This document shows positions 48,983 through 59,200 of a stretch of DNA of 64,000 bases, one piece after another (position 1 is the stretch's first letter; each line of letters opens with the position of its first letter). The position numbers and the translations under genes were made by a program. Source of the DNA: an uncultured Bacteroidales bacterium (lineage in GTDB: Bacteria > Bacteroidota > Bacteroidia > Bacteroidales > Bacteroidaceae); assembly GCA_902801485.1 (NCBI GenBank), contig CADCIP010000050.1, positions 1-64,000 of the forward strand. Reading direction: 5' to 3'. The notes below the pieces were generated by a model that was not told the DNA's origin, did no database searches, and saw nothing but the letters and a program-made list of their open reading frames with translations.

Positions 48983-49837
48983 ATGTTCCTATATCAAAAA
49001 CTCATAGATCGCTCTACTCTGCGACAGGGATTCCAAATTCCTGTGGAGTTCCATCATCTGCTGAAGATGATGCCCAATGGTATACCCCAGCATGGGGAAA
49101 CGCGTAACATCAAAGTGGTGATAGATGGTGTGGAGTATGACGCGCAATTGAAGAACCAAGGGTTTGACCGCAATAAGTATGACGGTCATGCTGAAGTGAT
49201 ACAAATTCGGTATAGTGAGGGATCGGCTCTTGTGAAAAGATTGCGTGAGGTGTATTCTTCTACTTGGAACTATGTTGAGAGCATTAAGAACCTGCCGGAG
49301 AATATCAACCGTAAGTTCACCATCCGAATTCCAGAGGAACATCAAGAGTTTCTTGCTCTGAGCACAACGACTCTACCAAATGTGTTCGTAGCTGATTGTA
49401 TCACGGCAGCAGTAAAGGCTGCGATAAAAACAGAAGTTAGTACACTGACAGAATTGGATTTTGAGACCTTTGAACCTCGTGAGGACAAGAATGCTGCCAT
49501 TAAGCAAGTGACTCGTCTGCAGAAGGTACGTCAACTGGATCGTTCCATAGGCGACTCTTTAAAATTGCTCTATGATTATCGCTGTCAAATAACAGGCGAA
49601 AAGGTAGGTGATGAATACAGTGCTTTGGTAGTAGAGGCTCACCATATCATCCCTTTTACTGAAAGTATGAACAATGACACCTCTAACATCATAATCCTTT
49701 CGCCCTCGTATCACCGTATAATCCATAAAGCAAAACCCATTTTTGACCATGAGCAACTTGCTTTTCGTTTCCCAAACGGATTAATTGAAAAGGTAAAACT
49801 GAATAAACATTTGAAAATAAGAGATGAATTCAGATGA
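48983..49837 (+). CDS. HNH endonuclease
   Basis: A 284-residue protein. The C-terminus has the HNH/McrA-like site: 'LYDYRCQITGEKVGDEYSAL' (one Cys of the usual zinc pair), 'VVEAHHIIPFTESMNNDTSN' (HH) and 'IIILSPSYHRIIHKAKPIFD' (N and H). The N-terminal 150 residues ('LRQGFQIPVEFHHLLKMMPN'; 'AEVIQIRYSEGSALVKRLRE') probably recognise DNA or a modification. Together with the winged helix and ATPase upstream it resembles a restriction-type effector. It is the last gene of the XRE operon. Confidence 0.85.
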   Translation: MFLYQKLIDRSTLRQGFQIPVEFHHLLKMMPNGIPQHGETRNIKVVIDGVEYDAQLKNQGFDRNKYDGHAEVIQIRYSEGSALVKRLREVYSSTWNYVESIKNLPENINRKFTIRIPEEHQEFLALSTTTLPNVFVADCITAAVKAAIKTEVSTLTELDFETFEPREDKNAAIKQVTRLQKVRQLDRSIGDSLKLLYDYRCQITGEKVGDEYSALVVEAHHIIPFTESMNNDTSNIIILSPSYHRIIHKAKPIFDHEQLAFRFPNGLIEKVKLNKHLKIRDEFR

Positions 49838-49903
49838 TTTTAATGGGACTCGGAGAACTGTCTTTTTATTGTAAAACTATTACATATTAATAACATAAGC
49901 AAT

Positions 49904-51811
49904 ATGAGTAAATACTTTTTTCAAGATGCAGATTTAGAGGAAGCATTACTGAAAGTGTGCATCCTTTTTGACAACAATGGAAGAATCGTAACAAAGAAAG
50001 ATTCTCTTTTTTTGAAAACAGTTCTTGCTCTTATAGTAAGTCATAAAGCAGACAGTGTTGATACAATTTATAAGTATTTTGAAAAAAAGAATGGTGGCCT
50101 GAACGTTGACTATCAGAAGGTAATCTCTGCTGTCACAGAACTTATCAAGAAGGGGCTTGTTGAAGACAAAAATGGTCTTAAACTCTCCAATAAATCTAAA
50201 GAAGATGCCGATAAATACATCGAGGAAATCATGTCTTTGATGGATATTCTAGTTCAAACAATTTTGGATTTGATAAAAACAAATATTGGGAAACCATTAA
50301 GCAAAGAAGAGCAAATAAGGCAAAACATCAAGGACTGTTTAAACTATTATTTTGAAGTTGCTAGTCTTTCGTTTTTGGGTTTAGATAATCCCAAAGACAT
50401 AAATTGTCTATCTAAAATAAAAGAAATTGCATCACAAAATCTTCAAGATAACAGCGGAGAATTTACTGACAATATAATATATGCTATAGGCTGTGTTTTG
50501 AGAGAACCGAACAAAGATAGCCAAAAGATAATAGACCTATTGGCCAGATTGTCCATTACATCAAAAATAATAGGAGAAGATCCTTTGCTGTCAAGTTTTA
50601 AGGCTACGATATTTAGAAATAAAGCATTCATTTTAGACACGGAGATTATGCTGTATCTTATTACTGAAAATGCTAGGTATAGTCAACAGTACAGATTACT
50701 TATAAAGAAATTACTAGATAATCAATGTAAAATATATGTTCCAGAGAGTGTTCTCTTAGAAGTTTATGATCATGCAGAGGCTGCTAATAAACGTTATCCG
50801 TTCGTGGCAAATCTTATCTTGAATGATGATAAAGTTGTTGTTGATGAATTAGACAATGTATTTGTGGAGGATTATTACTATACGATAAGGGTTGCTGGTA
50901 AAGAGAATATAAAATGGAGAAATTATATTAGCAACTTTTATGATCGAGAAGAAGGTGTAAATTTAATATTTGATCAGTTAGATGCTATAATTGATGAGCG
51001 GGTTATATTGGGTGATATGCCTCCTGGAACTAATGTTGACGAGATGGAAAAACAACAATTATTGCCTGAGGCGATAATTGTTACAAAAAACACGCCAAAA
51101 GGACTTAAAAGAACAGATGAGAAGAATGAGCAAATAGCAGAAACGGACGTGTTTTTATATCTTACGGCAAAAAGCCTTAACAGAAAATGTCAGGAAGGAA
51201 GAAAGAAAAGAAGGAATTCTTCGGGAGTCCTCTCAAATGATTATTATGTTGTGTCTAATAATTCTAGAATTCATTATTGCGCTAAAAGTTTGGGATTAAG
51301 TGAAAATGTACTATGTAATCCCAATGCATTAATAGCATATATGGCAGAGACTGGAATTCTGAACAAAAATGAGATTAAATTGTCTAGTTTGTTTGATAAT
51401 ATTTTTTTGATGCAAATCTCAAAAGATATTTGGCCTGAGATTGAGTGCTTACTAAAAGTAGGTGTTGATATTAAAGGTTTAACACATATAAAACTACGAA
51501 GGGAATTAGGAGATGTTATAACTCGACTCTTATCGTCAGAAAAAGATTCTGATTACAATGAAGTCTTGCAAATCATAAAATCTAGAGGATATAATTTGGA
51601 ATCGATAGTTAATGCTGTTGTAGATGAAAGCCAACAAAAAGATATAGAGATAGAAAAACTAAAAAGAGAATTGCAAGAATCACAGAAGGCCCAAAAGCAA
51701 GCCGAGGCTGAAAGAGATTTTGAAAGACAGCAGCATATAAGAATAATTAAAGAAAGAGAAAAAGAAAAATATCAGAAAAGAGTAGGACAATTCAAAAAGA
51801 ATCATAAATGA
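49904..51811 (+). CDS. PIN-like domain protein with coiled-coil tail
   Basis: A 635-residue AT-rich gene. Residues 1-110 have a winged-helix feel ('YFFQDADLEEALLKVCILFD'). The centre is PIN-like: 'NKAFILDTEIMLYLITENAR', 'CKIYVPESVLLEVYDHAEAA', 'EQIAETDVFLYLTAKSLNRK' and 'DYYVVSNNSRIHYCAKSLGL', giving spaced acidic residues (D, E, D) expected for a nuclease site. The C-terminus is a long charged coiled coil (QQKDIEIEKLKRELQESQKA). The stop overlaps the next gene (ATGA). A role as toxin nuclease in defence is inference. Confidence 0.6.
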   Translation: MSKYFFQDADLEEALLKVCILFDNNGRIVTKKDSLFLKTVLALIVSHKADSVDTIYKYFEKKNGGLNVDYQKVISAVTELIKKGLVEDKNGLKLSNKSKEDADKYIEEIMSLMDILVQTILDLIKTNIGKPLSKEEQIRQNIKDCLNYYFEVASLSFLGLDNPKDINCLSKIKEIASQNLQDNSGEFTDNIIYAIGCVLREPNKDSQKIIDLLARLSITSKIIGEDPLLSSFKATIFRNKAFILDTEIMLYLITENARYSQQYRLLIKKLLDNQCKIYVPESVLLEVYDHAEAANKRYPFVANLILNDDKVVVDELDNVFVEDYYYTIRVAGKENIKWRNYISNFYDREEGVNLIFDQLDAIIDERVILGDMPPGTNVDEMEKQQLLPEAIIVTKNTPKGLKRTDEKNEQIAETDVFLYLTAKSLNRKCQEGRKKRRNSSGVLSNDYYVVSNNSRIHYCAKSLGLSENVLCNPNALIAYMAETGILNKNEIKLSSLFDNIFLMQISKDIWPEIECLLKVGVDIKGLTHIKLRRELGDVITRLLSSEKDSDYNEVLQIIKSRGYNLESIVNAVVDESQQKDIEIEKLKRELQESQKAQKQAEAERDFERQQHIRIIKEREKEKYQKRVGQFKKNHK

Positions 51812-52608
51812 GAAAGTTCAATGACTTTGATAAGGACTTAGCGTCTTATGTTATATCTAATGGATCTTTGGGATGCAGTCTGGAAAAATGCAATTCTATT
51901 GTTAAAGTGTTCGACGACAATGCCGCACTTTTAGTTGTTAACGAACAGGAAACTTATGTTTTTTTCAGTGATAATGAGAAAAAAGAAAAGTGCGTGTCAT
52001 CCTTGGTCTCTATGTTATCTATCTTCGATTTTTTGTCTAAAAATGGACTTATATACATAGTGCCTAACCAATCTGCTAATATTCTTTTGTATCAAAACGG
52101 AACAAGAAGATGGACAAAGGTCCCCGATGGCAGACTATACTACAACAATGGGTATATACGACTAGCAACGACACCATCTATACAAGATCGTTTTGGCGTA
52201 GATTCTATAAAAGGAGAAAAATTGCCTCAGAGTATGTCTAAACCTTTAGCCGAAATATTCTCCTCTAATATATATAGCACTCAATCTTTGATCGATCTAA
52301 AAAATAACAAATATGAATCTATAGAAATACAATCGCTTAAACATCAAAGGCTTATGGCAGTTATAAGCTCTATATTTGCGTGGATTATTGCTATAGGAAC
52401 TTGTCTCTGGAATATTTACATGACAAAATACAACAACGAACATGCTAAAACAGAACTAAAAGAAGAACAATATAAAGGGCTAACAACAGTAATTCATAAT
52501 AATTTGCAGGAAATGGAAGATATTGAAACTAAAATTGATTTCATTATTGAGAAACGGGATAAACAGGACAGTTTGTTAAGATCGTTACAAATGAAGAAGA
52601 ACCAATAA
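51808..52608 (+). CDS. One-TM protein paired with the PIN-like protein
   Basis: A 266-residue protein: an N-terminal alpha/beta domain of about 180 residues ('VKVFDDNAALLVVNEQETYV'; 'LIYIVPNQSANILLYQNGTR'), one TM helix (LMAVISSIFAWIIAIGTCLW) and a C-terminal coiled coil 'NLQEMEDIETKIDFIIEKRD'. No family recognised. The overlap with the PIN-like gene shows a two-gene unit; the same low G+C sets both apart from the neighbours. It could anchor or sense for the PIN-like effector (inference). Confidence 0.6.
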   Translation: MRKFNDFDKDLASYVISNGSLGCSLEKCNSIVKVFDDNAALLVVNEQETYVFFSDNEKKEKCVSSLVSMLSIFDFLSKNGLIYIVPNQSANILLYQNGTRRWTKVPDGRLYYNNGYIRLATTPSIQDRFGVDSIKGEKLPQSMSKPLAEIFSSNIYSTQSLIDLKNNKYESIEIQSLKHQRLMAVISSIFAWIIAIGTCLWNIYMTKYNNEHAKTELKEEQYKGLTTVIHNNLQEMEDIETKIDFIIEKRDKQDSLLRSLQMKKNQ

Positions 52609-52782
52609 AGGTTTGGGAGTCAATAATATGGGATATCACAAGGCAAATGGCATTGATAAAAAAGTAGATCAATAATACATATTACTAAACCTATTGGAAT
52701 ATGACACATGCTATTACGTGTCCATAGTTGTGTACGTTCAGAATGAAAGGACTAATTCTTTAGCTGTTATGAAACTAACAGC

Positions 52783-52821
52783 AATGAGTGGATGTTTCTA
52801 TTTGGGGAACATCCACTCATT
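52783..52821. repeat. Perfect 14-bp inverted repeat after the PIN unit
   Basis: AATGAGTGGATGTT (52783-52796) and AACATCCACTCATT (52808-52821) with an 11-nt loop. There is no clear T run, so it may be a terminator without a tract or a site for a DNA protein. Confidence 0.6.
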
Positions 52822-53065
52822 ACTATCTTTACGTATGAGCGAGAGAACTATCTGCTCTGCGTTCGTTTGTACCGACTACCAGGATAACACTTCGCATGAG
52901 CATAGAGCATGACACAATGAGCAAAATGAAGTATTCGTCCTTTTCTCACCACGGCGTATTGTTTGACGTGCGTCACCACCGCAACTTGGAGCTACACTGA
53001 ATGCACTTCGTATTTTTCCGTAATTTGCTGCTCGCAGTGAAAACAACGAACTGAAGAATCGATAT

Positions 53066-53336
53066 ATGCTGATTGGGTATAATGATGACGAGAACGACAC
53101 CCATACAAGTACCCATACAAGTTCAATCGACATACAACCATCTTCTGAGAATGTTACCCGTTTGGTATTGGCAATCGGTAAAGAAGAAATGAGTGTGAAG
53201 AGTATGATGGAAGCCGTAGGTTTGAAGAACCGTCCGAACTTTATGGATTATTCTCTCCCAATCCTCGTCATCCCCGTCAACGTTATTTGCTGACGATAAA
53301 AGGATTGATGTTGTTGGACGGAAATAATAGTTAAGT
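53066..53336 (+). pseudogene. C-terminal fragment of a winged-helix/Fic-type or RecG-like protein
   Basis: The frame reads 'NVTRLVLAIGKEEMSVKSMM' and 'EAVGLKNRPNFMDYSL', then in another frame 'NPRHPRQRYLLTIKGLMLLD' to a stop at 53334-53336. In Bacteroidota this is the usual C-terminal winged helix of Fic-like and AlbA-type proteins ('MEALGLKHRPNF...YL.PA', then 'P.SPRHPRQKY.LT.KG'). An internal deletion removed the part between, and the N-terminal domain is absent. Confidence 0.6.
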
Positions 53337-53353
53337 ACTCAATAAGTCAAAAG

Positions 53354-53467
53354 CATTTGTCCGACACTATCCAAAAAATTTTGTAAGCTTCGGACAAATG
53401 GTCATAATATCAATATTCATCGAGTTGACACCAATACTGGAGCTAAACTTGTTCGGAATTTCCGAAC
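53354..53467. repeat. Two inverted repeats in the decayed region
   Basis: CATTTGTCCGA (53354-53364) pairs with TCGGACAAATG (53390-53400). GTTCGGAATTTCCGAAC (53451-53467) is a perfect 8+1+8 palindrome. No gene is present between them. They could be operators of the lost genes. Confidence 0.5.
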
Positions 53468-53596
53468 ACCTTAATTTGAAAGAATCACGGGACGGTTCTT
53501 TGATCCGCTGAAGATGGCTGAGGTCTGAAGGCTGAAAGTATTACGGATTTACGGACTTACGAAATATAAAAATGGGTAAAAACGTTAAAAGAATAT

Positions 53597-53707
53597 ATGG
53601 CACTACCAATTAACATAGAAGATCTGCTGAATAAGCGGAAGATTGAAAATAACATCATTCGACGTGTTGGTGGTGATAAAGGTGGGCATTGGGAGGTGTT
53701 GATATAG
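53597..53707 (+). pseudogene. Remnant of an AlbA-type ATP-binding protein gene, middle deleted
   Basis: A 36-residue frame: MALPINIEDLLNKRKIE, the common N-terminus of Bacteroidales AlbA_2/HATPase proteins, fused directly to 'NNIIRRVGGDKGGHWEVLI', the usual end of their winged helix. The central several hundred codons are missing. It confirms that a second protein of the same kind as 46581-48029 once lay here. Confidence 0.6.
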
Positions 53708-53943
53708 TGTAGCCATACTCTAAGCTGCTTCTAGCCATACTCTAGGCTGCTTCTAAGCTTACTCATGAGTATGGCAAGAGCGAGAGAAGAGCGAGACAAA
53801 TGTATAACTGATAGTCGAATAAAGACAGTTTTTGAATACAAAGATAATATTGTAAATTTGCAGCAAATATGGCAACATGGACTAAAATAGAACGGTTTAC
53901 AGAGGTGTGCTTGGCATGGGCATAACGCATGGCACGGCGGGCA

Positions 53944-55941
53944 TTAAGTACGGATTAGTAAGAATAAGTAGGTTATAGTCGGGCTTCGCATACGCTTTAG
54001 TCGTGTTAATGTTATGTAACAAAAAAGCTGTAAAAAAAGGGGGAATAAGCACATAGAAAACATGAGCCCATAAAAAGCAAATGGCGTGTAACTCATTGAG
54101 CTACACGCCATTTGATAGTGTTTTGTTATGTCTTTACTTATACCAGCCTGCTGAGCAGCCTGATACATCTTCTGGGCAGCATTGTTCAGCTCTGCTGTTG
54201 CTGCATCGATGGCAGCAATGTCCTGAGCCTTGTGAGCATCCTTCAGTTTGTTCAGGGCAGCTTCTACCTCAGACTTAACGTCAGCAGAAAGCTTGTCGCC
54301 GCTCTCCTTCAGCATGTTCTCTGTCTGGAAAATCATACTGTCGGCCTGATTCAGTTTGTCAATCTTCTCACGTTCCTTCTTATCGCTTTCGGCATTAGCC
54401 TCTGCCTCAGCCTTCATGCGCTCTATTTCCTCTTTAGAGAGGCCTGAGCTTGCCTCAATACGGATAGCCTGCTCCTTGCCGGTAGCCTTATCCTTGGCAC
54501 TTACCTTCAGGATACCGTTGGCATCGATATCGAAGCTTACCTCGATCTGAGGAACGCCACGACGTGCGGGAGCGATACCTTCCAGGTTGAACTGACCGAC
54601 GCTCTTGTTCTGGCTGGCCATAGGACGTTCGCCCTGCAATACATGGATGGTAACAGCTGTCTGGTTATCAGCAGCGGTAGAGAATACTTCGCTCTTATGG
54701 CAAGGGATGGTTGTGTTGGCATCAATCAGCTTGGTCATTACACCACCCATTGTCTCGATACCCATAGACAGGGGAGTTACGTCGAGCAATACGATGTCGC
54801 TCTTGTCACCTGCCAATACGGCACCTTGGATTGAAGCACCTACGGCAACTACCTCATCGGGGTTGACACCCTTGCTGGGCTCTTTACCGAAGAAGTCGGC
54901 AACCAGCTTCTGAACGGCAGGAATACGGCTTGAACCACCTACCAGGATTACCTCGTCGATATCGCTGTTGCTCAGACCTGCATCCTGCATAGCCTTCTGG
55001 CAGGGAACCTTACAAGCCTGAATCAGGCTGTCTGCCAACTGCTCGAACTTAGCACGAGTCAGGGTCTTAACCAAGTGCTTGGGCACACCGCCTACAGCAG
55101 TGATGTAGGGCAGGTTGATTTCTGTGGTAGTAGTGCTTGACAACTCTATCTTGGCCTTTTCGGCAGCTTCCTTCAGACGCTGCAATGCCATAGGATCCTG
55201 CTTCAGGTCGATTCCTTCCTCGCTCTTGAACTCGCTGGCCATCCAGTCGATGATAACCTGGTCGAAGTCGTCACCACCCAGGTGAGTATCACCATTGGTT
55301 GAGAGCACTTCAAACACACCGCTACCGAACTCCAAGATAGAGATATCGAATGTACCGCCACCCAAATCGAATACGGCAATCTTCATGTCCTTGTTGGCCT
55401 TGTCAACACCGTATGCCAAGGCTGCTGCTGTTGGTTCGTTCACGATACGCTTAACATCCAGACCGGCAATCTGACCAGCCTCTTTGGTAGCCTGACGCTG
55501 AGAGTCGGAGAAGTAGGCAGGAACGGTGATAACAGCCTCTGTAACCTCCTGTCCCAGATAATCCTCGGCTGTCTTCTTCATCTTCTGAAGAATCATAGCG
55601 CTGATTTCCTGAGGTGTATATTGACGACCGTCGATGTCAACACGCGGAGTGTTGTTGTCGCCACGTACTACTGTATAAGGTACGCGTGCGATTTCCTTCT
55701 GCACCTGGTCATAGGTCTCACCCATGAAACGCTTGATACTGAAGATGGTCTTCTTGGGGTTTGTGATAGCCTGACGCTTAGCAGGATCACCAACCTTACG
55801 CTCGCCACCATCTACGAATGCAACAATAGAGGGTGTTGTACGCTTGCCCTCGCTGTTGGCAATAACTGTGGGCTCGTTGCCCTCGAATACGGATACACAA
55901 CTGTTTGTGGTACCCAAGTCAATTCCAATAATCTTTCCCAT
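53944..55941 (-). CDS. dnaK: Chaperone DnaK with an abnormal C-terminus
   Basis: Residues 1-600 are a normal Hsp70: '[20 protein letters not shown]', '[20 protein letters not shown]', '[18 protein letters not shown]', '[17 protein letters not shown]', and the substrate domain '[20 protein letters not shown]' with the lid ending '[13 protein letters not shown]'. The expected disordered tail and acidic end (EEVK/EEVD-like) are absent. Instead the frame runs through the gene's own terminator hairpin (54079-54113) and on for 65 residues of odd sequence ([20 protein letters not shown]; hydrophobic '[16 protein letters not shown]'). Both other frames stop at once, so a deletion of the tail codons is more likely than a simple frameshift. 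Confidence 0.9.
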   Translation of the reverse strand: MGKIIGIDLGTTNSCVSVFEGNEPTVIANSEGKRTTPSIVAFVDGGERKVGDPAKRQAITNPKKTIFSIKRFMGETYDQVQKEIARVPYTVVRGDNNTPRVDIDGRQYTPQEISAMILQKMKKTAEDYLGQEVTEAVITVPAYFSDSQRQATKEAGQIAGLDVKRIVNEPTAAALAYGVDKANKDMKIAVFDLGGGTFDISILEFGSGVFEVLSTNGDTHLGGDDFDQVIIDWMASEFKSEEGIDLKQDPMALQRLKEAAEKAKIELSSTTTTEINLPYITAVGGVPKHLVKTLTRAKFEQLADSLIQACKVPCQKAMQDAGLSNSDIDEVILVGGSSRIPAVQKLVADFFGKEPSKGVNPDEVVAVGASIQGAVLAGDKSDIVLLDVTPLSMGIETMGGVMTKLIDANTTIPCHKSEVFSTAADNQTAVTIHVLQGERPMASQNKSVGQFNLEGIAPARRGVPQIEVSFDIDANGILKVSAKDKATGKEQAIRIEASSGLSKEEIERMKAEAEANAESDKKEREKIDKLNQADSMIFQTENMLKESGDKLSADVKSEVEAALNKLKDAHKAQDIAAIDAATAELNNAAQKMYQAAQQAGISKDITKHYQMACSSMSYTPFAFYGLMFSMCLFPLFLQLFCYITLTRLKRMRSPTITYLFLLIRT
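54079..54113 (-). terminator. dnaK terminator hairpin, now inside the reading frame
   Basis: AAATGGCGTGTA (54079-54090) and TACACGCCATTT (54102-54113), a perfect 12-bp stem with an 11-nt loop, followed on the minus strand by GCTTTTTATG. It would normally lie after the stop codon. Confidence 0.75.
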
Positions 55942-56150
55942 AATCGTATTATTTTTTTTGTTTGTATTCTAAAATTAATTCTCTCTTTTTCAGTTGACGA
56001 GTTGACGAGTTAACAAGTAAACGAGTTGTCAGTACCGCTATTCGTCAATACTCAAAGAACTTCATAACAATTAAAACAAAGGCTGTGCCAAATGGCAAAA
56101 TGGCAAAGATTATGACACATTGTCAGTCCTGGCAGGATAAAAAGAATGTG

Positions 56151-56196
56151 ACCCCCGGAAGATTTTCATACAGCTCTCGGGGGCCACATTATTCAC
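56151..56196. terminator. Hairpin downstream of the metallophosphoesterase gene
   Basis: GTGACCCCCGG (56151-) and CTCGGGGGCCAC (to 56188) form an imperfect GC-rich stem between the gene end at 56218 and dnaK's upstream region. The rest of 55942-56217 (dnaK leader side) shows GAGTTGACGAGTTAACAAG repeats only. Confidence 0.5.
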
Positions 56197-56217
56197 GCCC
56201 GGTTCTTGGCAGCGCTC

Positions 56218-59200
56218 TTACCTCACCACCTTTTTACCGTTCATGATGTAGATACCCTTCTTTAATCGGGCATTGATTCTTCTGCCGCTCAGATCATAGA
56301 CAGCACCTTCTGTTGTATCCGATACCGACGGGTCAATGTCCCTTAATCCGTCTATATCCTCTGTTTCCACGCCTCCCAGTTCCTGAGCATGTATGCCAGC
56401 CAGGGCGGTGTCCCAGTAACGGAGTTCGGCAATATCCACAATACCTTCCTCTCCATCCTCGTCGGCAAAGAAGTAGGCAACATCGTGTAGAAGCCATTTA
56501 TCTTCATTGGCCGATGTAGAAGAGCCGACCCGGTTTCCATCCAGGAAGGTTGTGATGCTACAGTTCTCCACAATAAAGATGATACGGTGCCATTTTCCTT
56601 GCTCCAGCTTTCCTCCGTAACCAAGTCCGCTTACGTTAATGCCGAGTTTCTGCTCTTTGTTGATAAAGAGACTTGCATCTTTGTTGTTCAGCACCTTGTT
56701 CTGGAAGAGTGCGTTGTAAATCGAAAGATCCTTGGGACGGATGTCCATCATAAATGAGTACGATCTCTGGTCGGGTTCGTCCTGATTGTGTATAAACTGC
56801 AGGTAAGTATCTACGGGAACTGTAATAGCGCCGTTCCTGCTTGTGGGGCCCTGTGCGGGAACGATACCGGCGGCAGCAAGGTCGTCTGTTGCCTGCGGTC
56901 CCTCAGCTCCCTTGACGGCAGCCCGAAGTGTAGCTGTTCCTGTGCCTTCCAACAGGTCGTCCTTATTGTCGAAGGTCCATTCGCCAGCGGGTGCCGGCAT
57001 GGGGTCGTCTATCCATCCTTGTTCTACTCCGCCCAGAAGTTGTACGTGTGCATCCGTCAGGGGTACATCCCAGAAGCGTACTTCGGCCACTTCGTTATAG
57101 CCATCCTCACCGTTATCGTCGGCAAAGAGAAGTGCATCCGGGAGCAGTGTCCACAACGCAAAGTCAGCCCTGGTGCTCTGCCCCACCCTTTTTCCGTCCA
57201 GGTAGGCATAGGCAAAGCCTTCTTTCACCACAAAGACGATGCGGTGCCATTTGCCATATTGCATAAGGCCGTTATAACCTAATCCGTTATTGTTCAGGCC
57301 TATCATTCCGTTCTTGATGTAGAAGCCGCCGTCGGTATTGTTACGCGGATTGGTTTGCAAGAGTGCATGATAGCCTTCCAGCACCAGGGGTCTCACGTCC
57401 ATTAGAATTGTATAATCCGTCAGTTCGGGGAAGCCTGTATTGTTCGACATCATCAGGTAAGCCGGAACGGGCATTGTTATGGCACCGTTTTCCTCCGTAG
57501 GTCCTTCCACGGCTTCTATTTGGGCTTCTGAGGGGTCGTCTGTTGTCTGCGGACCTGCTTCGGTCTCGAAGGCGGCCTTCATGGTGGCTGTGCCTGTTCC
57601 TTCCATCAGGTTTGCGGGATTATCGAATGTCCAGCAGCCTGTACTCTCGGGCAGTGCCTCGCCTGTCTTTATCTGCAGGATATTCACTTCCTGTGTCGGG
57701 AAGTATTCTGCGTTCACCTCGATGACGGCATTTCGGCGACCGGCCTCATCCAGGGATGTAGCACGGAACCTGTATTCTTTCTCACCGCTCACGAATGCCG
57801 TATCAACCGGCTCTATCCATTCGGGCAGCTCGAAGGTGAAGGGTACATTCGAATTGACAGATACGGTAAAGTCGTTTTGGTCGAGGAGTCGTACGCCAGT
57901 TGTCTGCACAGCGAAGTATTCATCTACATCCTTATAGACATTGCCCAGTCTCTTTGCCAGATTTGCGGAAAAGGGAATATCCCAGAAACGTATTTCCGCC
58001 ACATCCAGCAAGCCTTCCTCGCTGTTGTTATCGGCAAATAGCAGCGCTTCGTTTGTGATGGTCCATACATCATTGGAGACAGAAGACTCTCCTACTTTCT
58101 CTCCGTCGAGATATAGGATGGCCCGGCTTCCCTTTACCACGAAAAGCAGACGGTACCATTTGTCCAGTTGCAGGTTGCCCACATATCCGATTGCACCGCC
58201 CAGGCCCACCTGATTGTTCTTGATGAAGAGCGAGGCATCCTCCTTATTCGTTACGTCGTGCTGGAAGATAGCCTTGTAGCCGTTCAGGTCGGCAGGCTTT
58301 ATATCGAAGAGAATGGTGTAGTCGCGCAATACTGCGTTATCTGCATTGGGTGTGAACCACAGATAGGCATCCTTGGGGATGCTGATGGCACCGTTGTCTT
58401 CGGTAGGGCCTTCCGACGGGACAATTCCCACAGAAGCCAGGTCTGTGGTTTTCTCCGGCCCATCGCTGCCTTTGAAGGCAGCCTGCAGTATCGACGGGTA
58501 GCCGCCTCCGTCCAGAAGATCCCGTTGGTTATCGAATGTCCACGCCCCCTTCACTTCGGGAATCTCGTTGCCGAGAAACACAACAACCTCCACCTCCTGT
58601 ATGCCGGCTTCTTCGCTGACTACCCTTATTGTACCCTCGAGATAATCGTCCTGCACATCGGATTTTATTTGGAAAGTATAATCCCTTGCACCCTTGAAGG
58701 GTACTGCATCTGCGCATTCTATCCATTCGGGAAGGTCAAAGGTGAAGGAAACATTGGCATCCACTTTTACCGTGAAAGTCTTTTCGTTCACCAGCTTTAC
58801 GCTTGTGGTATTCACGTTAAGATAGGGTTCTTCCTCATCGTCCTCTTCGATACTCAGTCCCGAAAGGCTCCTTACCTGATTGTCCGAGAGAGCTTTTTCC
58901 CAGAAGGCCACCTCTGCCACCTCGGTATCGGTCATTTCGCCGTCGTTGTCGCAGAACAGATAGAATCCCCATGGGTCGAGTTCCCAGCGCAGGTCTGATG
59001 TTGCTTTCTCTATAACCTTCTGGCCGTCCACAAAGACGCAGACTTTTCCGTCGCGGTTCAGCATAACGATACGGTACCAGGTATTGTCCTTTATCTCGCC
59101 GAAGTATCCTCCCAGGGCATTCATGCCAATCTGGTTCCGGTAAATAAACAGGTCGCCGTCGTTCGCATTGTTCTTATTCGTCTGAAGCAGTCCGTTGTAC

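Larger units (their letters stand above)
52609..53943. other. Decayed region between the PIN unit and dnaK
   Basis: No intact gene in 1.3 kb. It contains a hairpin (52783-52821), fragments of two larger genes (53066-53336 and 53597-53707), two further inverted repeats (53354-53400; 53451-53467), and a 22-bp imperfect direct repeat AGCCATACTCTAAGCTGCTT (53711 and 53733). The pattern is that of repeated insertion and deletion at the edge of an island. Confidence 0.6.
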
